64,000 nucleotides of DNA from Metridium senile (taxonomy: Eukaryota > Cnidaria > Anthozoa > Actiniaria > Metridiidae). The position numbers and the translations under genes are program-made. Every line of letters begins with the position of its first letter. The stretch's first letter is position 1. Of the stretch, positions 1 through 12,973 are shown piece by piece. The DNA lies in NCBI GenBank assembly GCA_949775045.1, contig OX459109.1, positions 14,331,632 through 14,395,631 on the forward strand, in the 5' to 3' direction. The notes under the pieces are model-generated. The model was not told the DNA's origin. It worked only from the letters and a program-made list of their open reading frames with translations, and did not search any database.

Positions 1-664
1 TTACTGAAAAAAATTGCACAGGTGCTATTAATTAATTGCATGCGCCCTTCCCAGTGTGCTTTGCTGATTGCGACGCTATATTATTTAATTTAACTTGCTG
101 TGGAGGGTGTTAAACTAGAAAGCCTGAGCTACTTTAATTGCCCTACACTTTCACTCAATAACTGTTTACAAAGATTGTAACTATAATCTGTTTACTTAAT
201 TATATTATCTCTTGTAACATTATATTGTATATGTAGTGTAAAGTGAAAATTGTGTTTGTGTTTATTTTTTGCCTTTTTTCGTCTGAGTATTTTATGTAGA
301 TGAGTTATTTATTTATTTAATCACTTTCATAATATAATATAATACAAAAAAACAAAATACTAACATGAGAATTGCTAAAAAAAAAAATACATGAAGTGGT
401 GAGGGATTACACAACAGAGCGAGGCTCCAGAAATTATTAATAGAAAATTCCAACTTAGTTCTTGAAGAATGAAAAATACCACTTGTATTTTAAGAAAGAG
501 GCAGAATATCACTTGTGCTATAAAGCACTCATGGTATTAAGCCACTTTCATCACATATGTGCTGTTTTTTCATTAATTCTTCTCGAACGGTGTAATTTCG
601 TATACAAATATATTATTAATAGCAACAACAAAAATACACTTCCATGTCTGTTTTGTTTTTCTAG

Positions 665-1573
665 TTGGAAGGAATGGGAAGAAGTGAACTGGCTTCAAGA
701 TTGACACTAAACTGTGTGGATTCATACATAGAACCACAAAAACTACAAGAAGTGGCAATGACAGTAATAGATGTGAGTACCATTTGGCATTACCATATTT
801 ACACGAATAAGCGCCACAGCGTTATTATTACTTTCTCAATCTCACTGTCCCTTTCTTGATCAGAACTAGTAACGAATGTTGGGGAGATAACTTAATTAAT
901 GGGCGAGTGGTGAAATATAATTACTTTTAACTGAAGAATATAGCTTTTGATAAAAATGTATTTCCAATGCTATTTACCATTACAGTGTTAAAGTGCGGCA
1001 CCTATTCGTGGGCATCGCTTATTCAAGGGTGTCGCTTATTCGGGGGTGGCGTCTATTTGAGGGCGTTGCTTATTCAGGGGCGGAGCTTATACAAGGCAGC
1101 GCTTATTCGCTTAAATACCGTTTTATTCTCAAACAGGTATTTGACGACTGTGCGCTGTCACAACCAGTTAAAGATGAAGTCTACAAATGCTACCCACATG
1201 CAAAACGAGCGCATCTCAAGTCCGGTGGTAATTTTCCTTACTTATGCCGCAGTGCAGATGTTAACCTGTACCTTCAGGTAAACTTTAGAGCGTTCATTAT
1301 AATACTAGTATAATTACTTTAATTGATGGTTGGTATTGTTTTAACTTGTCAATAATATTATGTTGTCAATACACTTATTATTATTTTAATGATTTTTTAT
1401 AGATACACCTTCGACAGTTCATGGGTACTCGTTACAGTGCAATAGACAATGATTTCTTAACTGATGAGGACAAGATTGCTTGTGGTATGGCACCGCAGCC
1501 TTCACTAAGTATTGGCAACCCATTAAGTTCTCTGTTAGATAGCAATGAAGAAGTAGTTGACTTACAAAGTTAA
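665..1573 (+). CDS. SPG21: SPG21/maspardin, 3' part (last three coding exons)
   Basis: Exons 665-772, 1137-1277 and 1403-1573 (stop TAA 1571-1573) join in phase 0 at both introns (donors GTGAGT and GTAAAC, acceptors AG at 663-664, 1135-1136 and 1401-1402). They encode the C-terminal 139 residues of maspardin, an alpha/beta-hydrolase-fold protein of endosomes and cytosol that in mammals binds CD4 and ALDH16A1 and is mutated in Mast syndrome. The match rests on blocks highly similar to the vertebrate protein: [18 protein letters not shown] in the first exon, [19 protein letters not shown] in the second and [15 protein letters not shown] at the start of the third. The extreme C-terminus after this is family-variable and rich in acidic residues and serine. 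The upstream exons, which would hold the hydrolase nucleophile region, lie left of the window. A likely poly(A) signal AATAAA is at 1817-1822. The first intron is almost entirely a transposon-like element. Confidence 0.93.
793..1120. mobile_element. Inverted-repeat element (MITE) filling an SPG21 intron
   Basis: The left end CCATATTTACACGAATAAG and the reverse complement of the right end (CGGTATTTAAGCGAATAAGC) form terminal inverted repeats of about 22 bp. The right part contains several degenerate GCGCTTATTC words. The interior from about 800 to 1010 closely matches a second copy at 2203-2440 (shared words include TCTCACTGTCCC and TGATCAGAACTA). The element occupies 328 of the 364 intron bases. 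No coding capacity; non-autonomous. Confidence 0.7.
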
Positions 1574-2202
1574 GATAGTATAAGTAAAGAAGTGTACAGT
1601 AGTCTACTCTGCACATTTGACAAATTTATTTGAAGAGAGAGGGTCTTTTGTTCTTTATCTCAACAGAAATAATCTACTAACATTCCATTTTATCTGTTGA
1701 AAAATTTTTAGAGAGTAGTTTAGTACTCTAGATATGAATTGTCCTATTTCATTATAACGCTAAGGATCATGGTCACCAGTGGAGGACAGATTCATAACAA
1801 CAGTACAAGAATACGCAATAAAATTGCATTTACAAGACGGATAGGAAAGAAATGACAACAAAATGCCATACATATGAAAGTATAAACATAAACACATAAC
1901 ATACATAAAAATTAGATAATTTGAAGCTCAATTTTCAAAGAGAAAGAAGATTTAGTTGAAATTACCATTGTTTGCAGCGATTCTATCCCCCTCTAAAACA
2001 CATTGTGACGTCATAATGAAATAGGGCAATTAATCTTTCTAAAATTGGAGGGAAAGTTCCCTTAGTTCCTTAATGATAAACATAATTCTTCTGTTTCAGA
2101 ATAGTTTTACAATTAAGGACAGGAAATCAGGAAGAATTAAATTGGTATAAAAGTCATATTGACAATGAAACAGTCATAGGAGTGCAAGGTTAGGTACAAA
2201 TA

Positions 2203-2440
2203 CAGTATTTACTCGATTAAGCGCCGCAGCGCGTATTAAATTTTCTCGATCTCACTGTCCCCTTTTTGATCAGAACTACGAAAATTGGGAAGATAACTCA
2301 ATGGGCGAGCGGTGAAATATAATTAGTTTGAGCTGACAAATATAGCTTTTGGTAAACATTTATTTCCAATGCTGTTCTAGAGTAACATTAAAGCGTTAAA
2401 GTGTGGTGCTTATTAGAGGGCGGTGCTTATTCAGTCACTG
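2203..2440. mobile_element. MITE, same family as 793-1120, TA target duplication
   Basis: Begins CAGTATTTACTCGATTAAGC and ends ...GCTTATTCAGTCACTG, flanked by TA on both sides (2201-2202, 2441-2442). The ends are imperfect inverted repeats, and the interior matches the SPG21 intron copy. CAGT ends with a TA duplication fit a Tc1/mariner-type non-autonomous element; this superfamily call is inference. Confidence 0.65.
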
Positions 2441-2712
2441 TATTCCAAATGGTACTTCATCTCTTATTAAGTATAATTCCTCATATCAAACAAAAGCTGA
2501 ATTTATAGTTGGTTTATTATTCATTCAAAATAGTTAAAGAATTTATAAGAAATAGAAAGAATATTGTGACAAAAAGTACAAAAACCTAAAATCCCTCATG
2601 ACAAACCCATTCTCTAGCATGACATCACTGTTAAATATTTTTTTCATTCATTGAGCGCTGCGGCGTCACCAATTCAATAATGCTTGCTCATAGAATGAAA
2701 CAAGGAATAGTT

Positions 2713-2868
2713 CTTTTCACAGTTTCGTTCAGTGACCTCGAATGATAGTTCCAAGTCGATCGATGTTCCAGTTGCTGTGCATGATAAATTATAGTTTTGC
2801 TATGAGCAACAACGGGAACCTCGACTTGTAACTATCATTCGTGGTCACTGAACGGAACTGTGAAAAAG
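2713..2868. repeat. Long inverted repeat (hairpin-capable, about 45-bp arms)
   Basis: The left arm around 2716-2758 (TCACAGTTTCGTTCAGTGAC...) pairs with the right arm around 2821-2866 (...GTCACTGAACGGAACTGTGA). The loop is about 60 bp. Probably a small foldback transposon. The stretch 1574-3426 otherwise holds SPG21 3' UTR and AT-rich sequence with no gene that I can see. Confidence 0.6.
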
Positions 2869-3426
2869 TCGATTGACCAGTTGATTTTGACCATTCAGAA
2901 ACAAATAAATATTTTGAATCAGTAATAATAAATATTCATGATTAACTGTATGGCATGTCAATATAATATAATAAAATATTATAGTAATGATATTATTGCA
3001 CACATTATTGCATCTTCTAAGTTGTCTTACTGAACAAGGAAGTTATCTAAAGCTCTTGAATGTTGCACTAAACATTCATTTAAAACTAGTCATGTACTAT
3101 GTAATTATCTAAATTATGATATAATTAATCAATAATGTATAGTTTTGTAACCAGCATAATTTTGTAATAAATTGACAAACATTGTATTAGTAAAACGGCA
3201 ATTATAACTCAATTTGAAAGAAGTATGTATTAAAGTGCTTTCATTAAATGTTCTACATGTCCTTGCCTAAACTTTGATAGCATGTGATAGTTATATTCTT
3301 TTGTATTTAATAGTCAGTCTTGATCAGGTAGGCAGAAACTTTAAAAACATCACAAATTTTGTTTCAACTCTTTTACTCATGCACACAATGAAGGCTTAGC
3401 TATTTGAAAGTTATTTAGTAATATAT

Positions 3427-3665
3427 TTACAGTATGAGCCGTCGATCTGTATGGGATATACAAATCAGACACGAATATTGTATATTTCTTATGAAACTCC
3501 AACGTTTAATAGTTCTTTCATATTTACTAAAATTGTCAAGATAAAAGTAAATCTGGCCGAGAAAATTCTCATGCAAATTAGGACAAATCTGTATGAGATT
3601 TACAACACTCGTCACATACAGACATGTTTTCTTTTGTCAAATTCTCATTAATTATTCATGAGTGT
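3427..3665 (-). repeat. Dispersed foldback family, copy C (reverse orientation)
   Basis: Read on the minus strand this matches copies at 29565-29860 and 52857-53155: CTCATGAATAATTAATGAGA at one end, a central TTATCTTGACAATTTTAGTA block, and CATACAGAT words near both ends. The terminal hairpin is shortened relative to the other two copies. No coding capacity. Confidence 0.65.
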
Positions 3666-4062
3666 TTCACCATTTTAATTTCTAAAACAAAAATTGTCCA
3701 AAAAGTAATATATATTTTTTTAATTTTTTTTAATTTTACATATTTGGACACACTGTACGTAGCATACGTAAGGCAAGAAAACAACGAGACACAAAGTCTC
3801 CTACAAGGTTTATCTGTCAAAAAAAAAACATTAAATGTCTCCACCCACTAATTGTGTTAGAAACTGCAGACATTTCACCATTTTAATTTCTAAAACAAAA
3901 TTTTTTTTTTTAAATTTTTTAAAATTTTACAGATTTAGTATACACACTGTACGTAGCATACAAGGCAAGAAAACAACGAGACACAAAGTCTCCTACAAGG
4001 TTTATCTGTCAAAAAAAACCATTAAATATCTCCACCCACTAATTGTGTTAGAAACAGCATGA
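3664..4062 (+). repeat. Two-copy direct repeat, period about 207 bp
   Basis: TTTCACCATTTTAATTTCTA starts at 3665 and again near 3872. Each unit carries CACTGTACGTAGCATAC, AAGGCAAGAAAACAACGAGA and CTCCACCCACTAATTGTG. The copies differ mainly in poly(A)/poly(T) length. No gene seen. Confidence 0.7.
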
Positions 4063-6349
4063 AAATATCCAATTAATTTTCCACTCAGACGGCCGTAGGT
4101 GGAGCAGATTGAAAAGCAACCATTTATCCCAGCATCGTATTTTAATCATTACAACACCTGCTGTGAAGTCATCCTTAAAGTACTGTCAAGTGAGGTAATT
4201 GGTTTAGAGGGCTTCACTCTCCGCAGTTGGCATTGTATTGGTTAGCAAAGTGCCCATTAAATGACTATTTCTTTGAAACTCTCAGCAGCTTTTAGCAATT
4301 ATTCCATTTTTCTATTTGGTAATTGTGAGTGACACACCATGCCGAGAAAATAGGTACAATTTACATACATAAAAACTTTATTTAAGGTGGGTAGGCAAAT
4401 TCAATAACATTACAAATGAATAGTTTCCAATTTGGCCCACAAAATGAAAATAAAAAATGAAATTACAAGGTTTGAATTACAAGACTTACTGAATATGTGG
4501 AAAATACATAAATATATTATATGCAAAAAATTACAGTCAAACACAAGTACTAATTGTTATGATAATAATAAAAATAATAATAATAATTTGTTAAATACAA
4601 ATAAATCAATTTTCATTTGCTTTTTTTTTCCTTTTGTTATTTTTAAGTAAAATATATTAATCTTCTTAATTTGTTATGCTAGTTTTACTTTTTGAGTCTT
4701 GAGAAATACTTGATTTGTTTGTTTGTATGTTTATTTATTCTATTTATCCATCCATTCATTCATCTTTTTTACCTCCTCTCAGTTTGCAACATTATAATTT
4801 TCTGTCCAGCGTAATCTAATGCTATTTAACTGTTTGATGACTTGAACTCCACTGTTTACTGAAATTAAAACTACTATTCAAGCTGTGAAATGAAAATAAT
4901 ATGATTGAATAGTAGCCAGTGGAGAATATTAAGTTTAGTTTCCTGTTTTTACTTAGATTGCTGCTTGTTTCTAGTATCAGGCCCAGCTAGAGTTTTAGGT
5001 ATCTGCACATGGGTATCGGTATTTATATTTCAGATATTTGAGGATCTGAACAGTTAATATTTACAGATATTGGGTACTTCTTTAAGCTTTTTCAAGGTTT
5101 AAGGTGTCTCCTAGTAGTTTTTTTTGCCAACAGTTCACTTGTTGAATACGATGTTACATGAATTTACCTTAGCCCAATAAATCTGAATTTCACAATAGAA
5201 GTGAAAATAGGATGAACATTTTAAAAGATGTTCCCGTTATGCTAATCAGAGTTTCCATAGCAACAATAAACAAACTTTCTGTACAATGGTTTTTCTTGAA
5301 TATCTTTTGATTTTGGGTTGAAAGTGACAAACCAATAACCTTAAAGTTACAGTGATGTTTTTTGTTATGATTATGCCAACTATAACTATTATTATCAGAA
5401 CAAAGAAAATGTAAAATCCTATTGTGAAAATAGTTGGCAAATTAGCATCACAATATACCAACTCGCTGACTTACTTGCCTTGCCCACATGTGAAAACTCC
5501 ATCGTGTTTCAACATGAACATGAGGCTACCCAGTCAAGAACAGTTCGGCAAATTAGCATCACAATACCAACACTTGTCAACACAACGCTCACTTATATAA
5601 TTCATTTTTGTGTTCTCTTCTGTAAATGTGACAGTCTGACAAGATGGCTTATCTTTTCTGATATCCTTTCTGGATCTCAACACTACGCTCACTTATTTAA
5701 TTCATTTTTGTGTTCTCTTCTGTAAATGTGACAGTCTGACAAGATGGCTTATCTTTTCTGATATCCTTTCTGGATCTTTCTCTATTAGCTAGTATTAGCT
5801 AGAGAAACCATATCTAGTGATCTTGCTAAAAATAACTTGACCATTATCAAATTTGTTCAGACTTTGTTTGAATGATCAAACGTCTTGACACTTATAATGT
5901 TAAGGACTACATTTTTGATCTTTGGTTGATAATGAAATATTAATTACTTCAGTGTTGAATTATCTTGGGAGATCATGAATGTCAAATTTAGATCATGAAT
6001 TTGTTAATAATTATAATAAGCAAAAAATTGAAATTGAAATTTGATTTTAAATAAAAATCTGTCAATAAAAAAATAGATCAAAATTTACATTTGAAAAGTG
6101 AAAAAATTGATATACTGAGGTCTTTTTTAGGCAGTTCATAAAATATTGTGTTGACATATTTATATATGAAATATGTCTTTCTTATCACATAATTCTTTAA
6201 ATAGATCACAGGACTAAATATTGGTCGTTGAAAATTTCTTTCCGTGCAGTACATTATCACGGCACCAATCAAACCTAATGTATAATACAATAAGCCTTAT
6301 CTTATCTTATAAAGATAAGCCATTCAATATTGTATACATACATATCTAC
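4063..6349. other. Intergenic; one 100-bp tandem duplication, no gene seen
   Basis: AT-rich sequence without convincing coding exons on either strand. A 100-bp segment beginning ACGCTCACTTAT at 5585 is repeated directly at 5685 (to about 5777), nearly identical over ACAGTCTGACAAGATGGCTT. A short GGCAAATTAGCATCACAATA word occurs at about 5436 and 5548. Confidence 0.6.
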
Positions 6350-7450
6350 AGTATTGGACCAGTGAAGTTGTATGACAGGTGTCAGATACACACCAAGGGA
6401 GGGGAAGGGAGATATTTGCTTAGCCTACATAGAGGGAGAAGGAACAGTGGATATAAGAATGAGCCATTCAATAGTTTATGTATGCATGTATATATATATA
6501 TCTATGATATTGTATGGTTATATGACAGGTGTCAGATACACACCAGGGGAGGGGAAGGGAGATATTTGCTTAGCCTGCATAGAGGGAGAAGGAACAGTGG
6601 ATATAAGAATAAGCCATTCAATAGTTTATGTATGCATGTATATATATATATCTATGATATTGTATGGTTATATGACAGGTGTCAGATACACACCAGGGGA
6701 GGGGAAGGGAGATATTTGCTTAGCCTGCATAGAGGGAGAAGGAACAGTGGATATAAGAATAAGCCATTCAATAGTTTATGTATGCATGTATATATATATA
6801 TCTATGATATTGTATGGTTATATGACAGGTGTCAGATACACACCAGGGGAGGGGAAGGGAGATATTTGCTTAGCCTGCATAGAGGGTGAAGGAACAGTGG
6901 ATATAAGAATAATGAGCCATTCAATAGTTTATGTATGCATGTATATATCTATCTATCTATGATATTGCATGGCTGAATGACAGGTGTCAGATACACACCA
7001 TGGGAGGGGATGGGAGGGGAGATATTTGCTTAGCCTGCATAGAGAGAGAAGGAACAGTGGATATAAGAATAATAAGCCATTCAATAGTTTATGTATATAT
7101 CTATCAATGATATTGCATGGTTGTATGACAGGCGTCAGGTACACACCAGGGAGGGGAGGGGAGGGAAACTATTAGCTTAACCTGCATAGAGGGGGAGGGA
7201 AGGGTGGAAATAAGAATGGAAAAAGAGATTAAATATTGTATTTGTATCTACGATATTGGACTAGTGTGGCTGTAGGGCAGATGTCAGATACACACCAGGG
7301 AGGGGAGGGGAAACTATTAGCTTAACCTGCATAGAGGGGGAGGGAAGGGTGGAAATAAGAATGAAAAAGGGATTAAATATTGTATGTGTATCTATGATAT
7401 CGGACTAGTGTGGTTGTAGGGCAGATGTCAGATACACACCAGGGAGGGGA
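6350..7450 (+). repeat. 150-bp tandem array, about 7.5 units
   Basis: The word TGACAGGTGTCAGATACACA starts at about 6373, 6523, 6673, 6823 and 6978, then in diverged form at about 7126, 7275 and 7422. The first four units are almost identical with a period of exactly 150 bp; later units drift to 147-155 bp and lose the central TATATATATA tract. Each unit contains a G-rich block (GGGGAGGGGAAGGGAG). Since 150 is a multiple of three and the units lack stops in two frames, long open frames run through the array; I do not regard them as genes. Confidence 0.9.
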
Positions 7451-9396
7451 TGGGGGAGAGAGGATGGGGGAGAGGGGATCGGGGAGTCTGAGGGGATGGG
7501 AGGAGAGATTAGCCTTGTGTCATTGTACATATCTAAACAGGTGTAACAATTAATTGCACACCAATGGAGGGAGAGATATATGGAGATGTTTATGTATAAA
7601 CACTGCACTCATTACTGTGGGGGAGAGGACAAAGTATAGTACTTACCTGTGGGGGAGGGAGAGGAAACAACACATTTTTATGTGGGCGAAACAATAATTT
7701 CTTAGTGTAAACTTTTCTTATGGAGGAGGGGAATATAACTTTATCTACAATTTCCAGAGGGGGAGGAGACAGTCTCCAAACTTAACCAGCAACATATTGT
7801 GTTTTATTCAATGAATCATTGATTGGAATTACAATAAATTAAAATTTGTATCTCAATTTGGATTTGACCTGATTGTAACATTTACTGTATAATAATAGCA
7901 GTAATCATAACAATACTTTGTACATCTTAGATAAAATAAAACTTATCTTTTCTATAACAATATTTAACATCATGAGTCATTCATTTCTAAGTGTATATTG
8001 TAGTCTGGTTTCGTTAATACACAAAATTAGATCAATGAACTATAGGGTGGCCTGTTTCCTACTTAAAAACACCACCTTTTCCACTTTGTCAAAAGAAAAC
8101 ATCCTTGTCCTCAATCAAGATGTCAACAGAAGGAAAATCAAATCATTACCAACGTTAAGCAATATCCATTTTTAAACATAGCATGTTCCTTAGAAACATA
8201 AGTTCATGTAGTCATTGTAATTTATTATCTTCTTGACAGATATCAAGGATGGCTTGGACACATTTGAATGACAATATATCTTTGAAGAGAGCGAGAGTGT
8301 TTTGTGTTATAACAACACAATTAAACATACTTTCTTTTCAAAATAACTTGCTCATTTATTATATAGCTATCTTGTTAATTTGGGAAAGATGCATGCAATG
8401 ACTTGTAGCTGTTCGATTCACAACATGCCTTAACAGACAATCATCTCAGCACAGACTGGACTCGAATCAGTCAAAGCGAAAACACACTTGTTCATATATG
8501 AGTAACACTGAAATTGTAATTTCACAGGGTTATGCTTCACAAAACGTAAAAAATTTTTCAATGAGCATAACACACATTTTCGTTCCGGAACAAATATTCT
8601 TTGAAGTAGTGTAGTTATTTCTTGTTTAGAACATTTAAATGACATTTTTTCATTAGATTTTAGCACAGGAAATGAAAGTAACATTTTTATATCCTTAATA
8701 TGCCAAAACATTTTATCTTCAAAGAGTGATTGAATTTGAAGTAGCAATTTTCGCATAAATGAGGATATTTTTGGAAATGTGGACAAGAAAAATTGTAACA
8801 TCTAGATATTTAATCTCCAAAACACACTTCCACTTCAGCACAAACAAAATCAGTATTGTTCAGAGCAAAAGTGATGTTCGTTTCTCAAGCTATTGTAGAC
8901 AGCTGCGACTGAACAATAGTAAATATTAAATTAAAAGTTTAACATAAAATCCCTAATTTCGAAAACGAAACCTTACATTGCCTCGTAAATGAGGGAACGG
9001 CTTAAACTCACTTAAATTCGAGGCAAATAATGTATTATAAGTAAATTGGGATAAAATGGATGTAAACAGATACACAAATCCATGATTATCTGAGCATTAA
9101 GAATCGATATGGGAGAACCCTTGAATTTAGCCTAAAATGAAAATAGTTATCTTGATATTTGTACATTGGATAAGCGAAAGATAGTACAATAAATCTGTTT
9201 GTTTGTGAATTAGTTATTCAGAGAGCGACAAAATAACAAATGAACAAGAGGGAAAAAACATTTTGGCTTCACACCCCTCGATGTGTGAGTTGTGCTTTTA
9301 CTTGCAAATGATTTGAAATCAGTTTTTTTTCACAACCATTATCGCAGCGTGTTTTTACCATTTTCACGGCAGACACACCAGTGAATTGAGCATTGT
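7451..9396. other. Intergenic / probable TNFAIP8-like 3' UTR
   Basis: 7451-7790 is G-rich and purine-rich on the plus strand (runs such as GGGGGAGAGAGGATGGGGGA). The rest is AT-rich. A TTTATT at about 8354-8359 would be an AATAAA signal for the minus-strand TNFAIP8-like gene, giving a 3' UTR of about 1 kb. A 123-codon open frame lies on the minus strand at 8430-8801; it resembles no family I know and probably lies in that UTR. Confidence 0.4.
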
Positions 9397-9969
9397 TTAC
9401 AAACTACCATCCTCCATCAATTTGTTTAGTCCTTGGACCATCTTTTCCAATACACCACGGAAAGGCCCTGATGGTTCAAATACACGTTCTAACAAGTCCC
9501 CATTACCAAAATAGTTGAAAACATGGTCGATTCGTCCATGAGATTTCGGTGTTAAATGATTTTGGACCAGCTGATGTAGTATATCTTTGCAATTCGCAAG
9601 ACCCTTGCACAGAAATTGATGATCAAACGAAAAGTCAACCTCGTAAAAGCTTATAAATGTCATTGCAGCTGATCGAAAGGTTTTCCTAAATTTATCTGCC
9701 AGTAATATTTCTTCTTTACTAAACTGGTCGTTGCGATATAATATACTGATTTTGACGACTATTTTAACCAGATTTTTGATAAGCTTTTCTGCTTCTTTCT
9801 TGGAAGACCCATTGAGTTTGGCGATTCGGTAAAGGTTATCCAAGAGTTCACCTGTTGTGTCATCAACGAACGCCTTCGCTACATGTTTGCCTGCAATCTT
9901 GCCGAGAATCTTTTTCTGAGCACGAAGCCCCAAGTTCTTCGAGTTGAAACCGTGCCCTCCATCGGCCAT
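9397..9969 (-). CDS. TNFAIP8-like (TIPE family) protein, 190 aa, complete
   Basis: TIPE proteins are small all-helical cytosolic proteins whose TH (TIPE homology) fold encloses a hydrophobic cavity that transfers phosphoinositides; they act in apoptosis, inflammation and cell migration. The family signature is plain: DDTTGELLDNLYRIAK at about residues 37-52, KKEAEKLIKNLVKIVVKI at 58-75, then ILYRNDQF, AMTFISFYEVDFSFD near 110-125, and LTPKSHGRIDHVFNYFGNGD near 138-157. Length (190) equals vertebrate members (184-198). The coding region is one exon. The ATG at 9967-9969 is preceded on the minus strand by a good acceptor (TTTCCATAG/GTCGACTACAACATGG), so a non-coding leader exon lies upstream, perhaps ending at the donor-like GCTAGAG/GTAGGT near 10278. 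TNFAIP8 or a TNFAIP8L paralogue cannot be told apart by eye. Confidence 0.95.
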   Translation of the reverse strand: MADGGHGFNSKNLGLRAQKKILGKIAGKHVAKAFVDDTTGELLDNLYRIAKLNGSSKKEAEKLIKNLVKIVVKISILYRNDQFSKEEILLADKFRKTFRSAAMTFISFYEVDFSFDHQFLCKGLANCKDILHQLVQNHLTPKSHGRIDHVFNYFGNGDLLERVFEPSGPFRGVLEKMVQGLNKLMEDGSL

Positions 9970-12900
9970 GTTGTAGTCGACCTATGGAAATAACATATAA
10001 TAATTACATAAAATAATGTAAAACATATCGATTATAATGACTAACGTCTCTTAATGGACTAGAAGATTATATATGTCGAACATATCACCTCAGAATCCAT
10101 CTAAAAGCAGATAAAATCCTGGCATTTAGTAAAGCGCACTCAAATTTAAATAAACACTTGCTGAAGCTAGTCGCGACTACACCACAACATGAACATTTCA
10201 CTTTTACCACCTTAGAACCATAATATATGTATGAAGATCAAAACCACAAATCTATGTTTTGTGTTACAGTCAACCTACCTCTAGCCGGGCGCTAAATTAT
10301 GTTGTCTTTCGGCTCGGTTAACCAGGAATGCTTGATAAGTCAAACACTCATGAAAAGCAACGATCAAACGCAAAGCGAAATGTACTGTTCATCGCAAAAC
10401 TATGATGGACAAGATACCAAGTCACGTGACTTGAAATGTCAACACTTCTGTATTATGTAAAATATAAGCATTTCACCGATGGTATCTATTTTGCTCCTAT
10501 AGTGGAGCCTTTTAGGGAAGTTTTACGTATATCAAAGCAATGTATTTTCGTCTAATTATAGTGCGCGTTCTAGTATATTTGTCTAATTTAACCTCTTCAA
10601 TCTGGACTCGTTTATTTGTACAAGTTAGTCAGAAGTTGTAAGATGACCCAAAACTGACAAGCAAATGACAGGCTTCGAAGCATAAGTTTAAATACATTGT
10701 GCACATTCATTGGCTGTTGTTTACCGTGTTAAACTTAATAAACACAGTACAACAACGAATTAAATCTTATACAAGCAACAATTAAAGAATTTACGAACAA
10801 CAGGGGGTTGAGGCTTTCGAAACACTTACGCGAAAAACGCTTCATAATATTCCGAACGCGTTATTTTTGAGAAGCTACTCATTGAATCATGTAAATAGAA
10901 ATTTGGCTGTGTGAATACGATGTCAATTCTTTCGTCATTTAGAAGTGTATGCATGTCTAGTGACATTTAAACTAGTGCTCGCTGCGCATAGACGTCAATT
11001 TCTACTTTGAAACAAGAAAAAGATATTGTTTTAATCCGAGGAAAGATTAGCGTTGGTATAGGTAGGGATATCTTAATCTTTTTCTATTAACATCCAAAAC
11101 GTCAGTAAGTAACACTCTTAGCTAATCTTAATTACGTTTTATATATATAAATTACCAATTTAACTGTTACTGCTCAGTGCTAAATAACATAAACACAGTT
11201 GTATTTAATCTAAATTGAAAGTTTTGAGTTTATAATTTCTCATATTTCTTTCATTTTATATATTATTTTGTTATTTCTTTCATTTTATATATATTTTTTA
11301 CTAACAAAAGGGAAAGGAAATTGAATTATAACAAGAAAGTATTTATATGCTATAAATATATTAGAACTGAAAGGCACAAATGTATTTTAAGGCAATATCT
11401 CTCTGTGAGCTACTACGTAAATGTATTTATGGCGAGGGCTGAAGTTTGTTATCTTTCACAATTTATCCCAATCAAAGAATTTTCATTGTGTTTTGATTCG
11501 GCTTAAATTGGGACAGGTGAAAGGGTTGATTCAAGGCTTCTATGAGTTTAGAGAAAACATTGTTCTTCATTAGGGGATAAAACTCTATAATCATGAGAGT
11601 ATTGTGTATTTAGAATAGCAACAAATGAGACTCGGCGAAGATAATTTGTGAAGTAAAGTGACAAAGTGTATAATGGTCCGGGGGAGGCTAAGGAGTCAAA
11701 AAAAAATCGGATATACTCGTCGGAAATTTTCAAAAAATACCCCTTGAAGATAACGGAAGTCCTTTAAAAAGGTATATCGTGGAAGATTGTTAGCCCCTAA
11801 ATGTTACCATACCATTTGCTTTGAAGCAGAAAACGAAAAAAGCGTAGAAAACAGTGGGATATTTTTCGTTTTCCGATACCCTAAAGATATACCAAATTAT
11901 GTCGAAGTTAACCCCCCCTGGAAAATGGCTTAATTAACACCTGAAAGTTCATTTATAGTTTATACTTGTCTGTGTACAATCAGAGGAAATATGATACACT
12001 ATAAAAAGCCGTAAATAGAGGGTTTATTGTCGACGTTTTGGACGTTAATTGTTCATGGATAGACAATTAAAAGATGCTTATATACCGTAAAAAAGACTTT
12101 TTTAATTAGTGAGGTTACGTGCTTGAATACTCGTTTCTCAACAGTAATTCGGAGTAAAGAATAGTAACGCTTACACCGTATTAAAAAGGGTATACAATTC
12201 TTACTGATATTTTAAAATCTTTATTATTTACCTTTAAAAAGGGTTTCCTGGCTAACCGACGCTATCGCTTAAAGTCGATCATGCTAATATTTCTGAAAGA
12301 TTTCTCAGTTTCGAACGTTTCGAATGTGTTTTCATGTCCCATAAATTAAAACCGTCTGATATCTTTATCACTACTCGCGGCGTTTCAACTGCACAAATTA
12401 TTGTTGAACAAAAGGTTATTAGTTGCTTATCGATCAAGCTCTGATTATCTGATTTACCAGGAAATTAAAATTTGCATACAAATTGAATCACCAACGCAAG
12501 TACCAAAAAATGTCCAGAATACATCTGTTGTAAAAATGGTTGCCATAGGCAATAGGAAATAGGTCATTCCAAGATCCAAGCTGACGGCTGGAATAACATG
12601 TTTTTAATTCTTGTTCTCGTCACGAACCGCAGAGTGCTGAGATATTCCGTGTTGTTTGTCGTCCAGGAAACCATTTTAAGGTAGTCCTGCAGGCTATTCG
12701 GCGTTCATCCAATTTGAATAACATAAAAAGTGGCCTTATTTTTCTTGAAAAATTACCAAACCTTCACGATAGACTCTTTAGAATATGTGCTTTCTAAAAA
12801 AGGGAGTTATAGGAATGCTTGGAATTTCTCAGAGCGCTCGTAAGACGTGAAAATTCAGAAATTTGAAGTCTCAGGCTTTTATACTCGATCAATCATTCCA

Positions 12901-12973
12901 TAATTTTAATAGCTTAATTATTGTTCTCAAATACAACTTTTCGCCGCAGGCCTCGATTTTTAGTGTTAGTTGT

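Noticed and set aside
6221..6962. Open frames of 222 and 196 codons with 50-residue repeats
   Set aside because: They are the direct result of a 150-bp tandem repeat lacking stops; no start context, no splice signals, low complexity (CMHVYIYIYD-type).
8430..8801. 123-codon ATG frame on the minus strand
   Set aside because: No recognisable domain, and it lies downstream of the TNFAIP8-like stop, probably in its 3' UTR.
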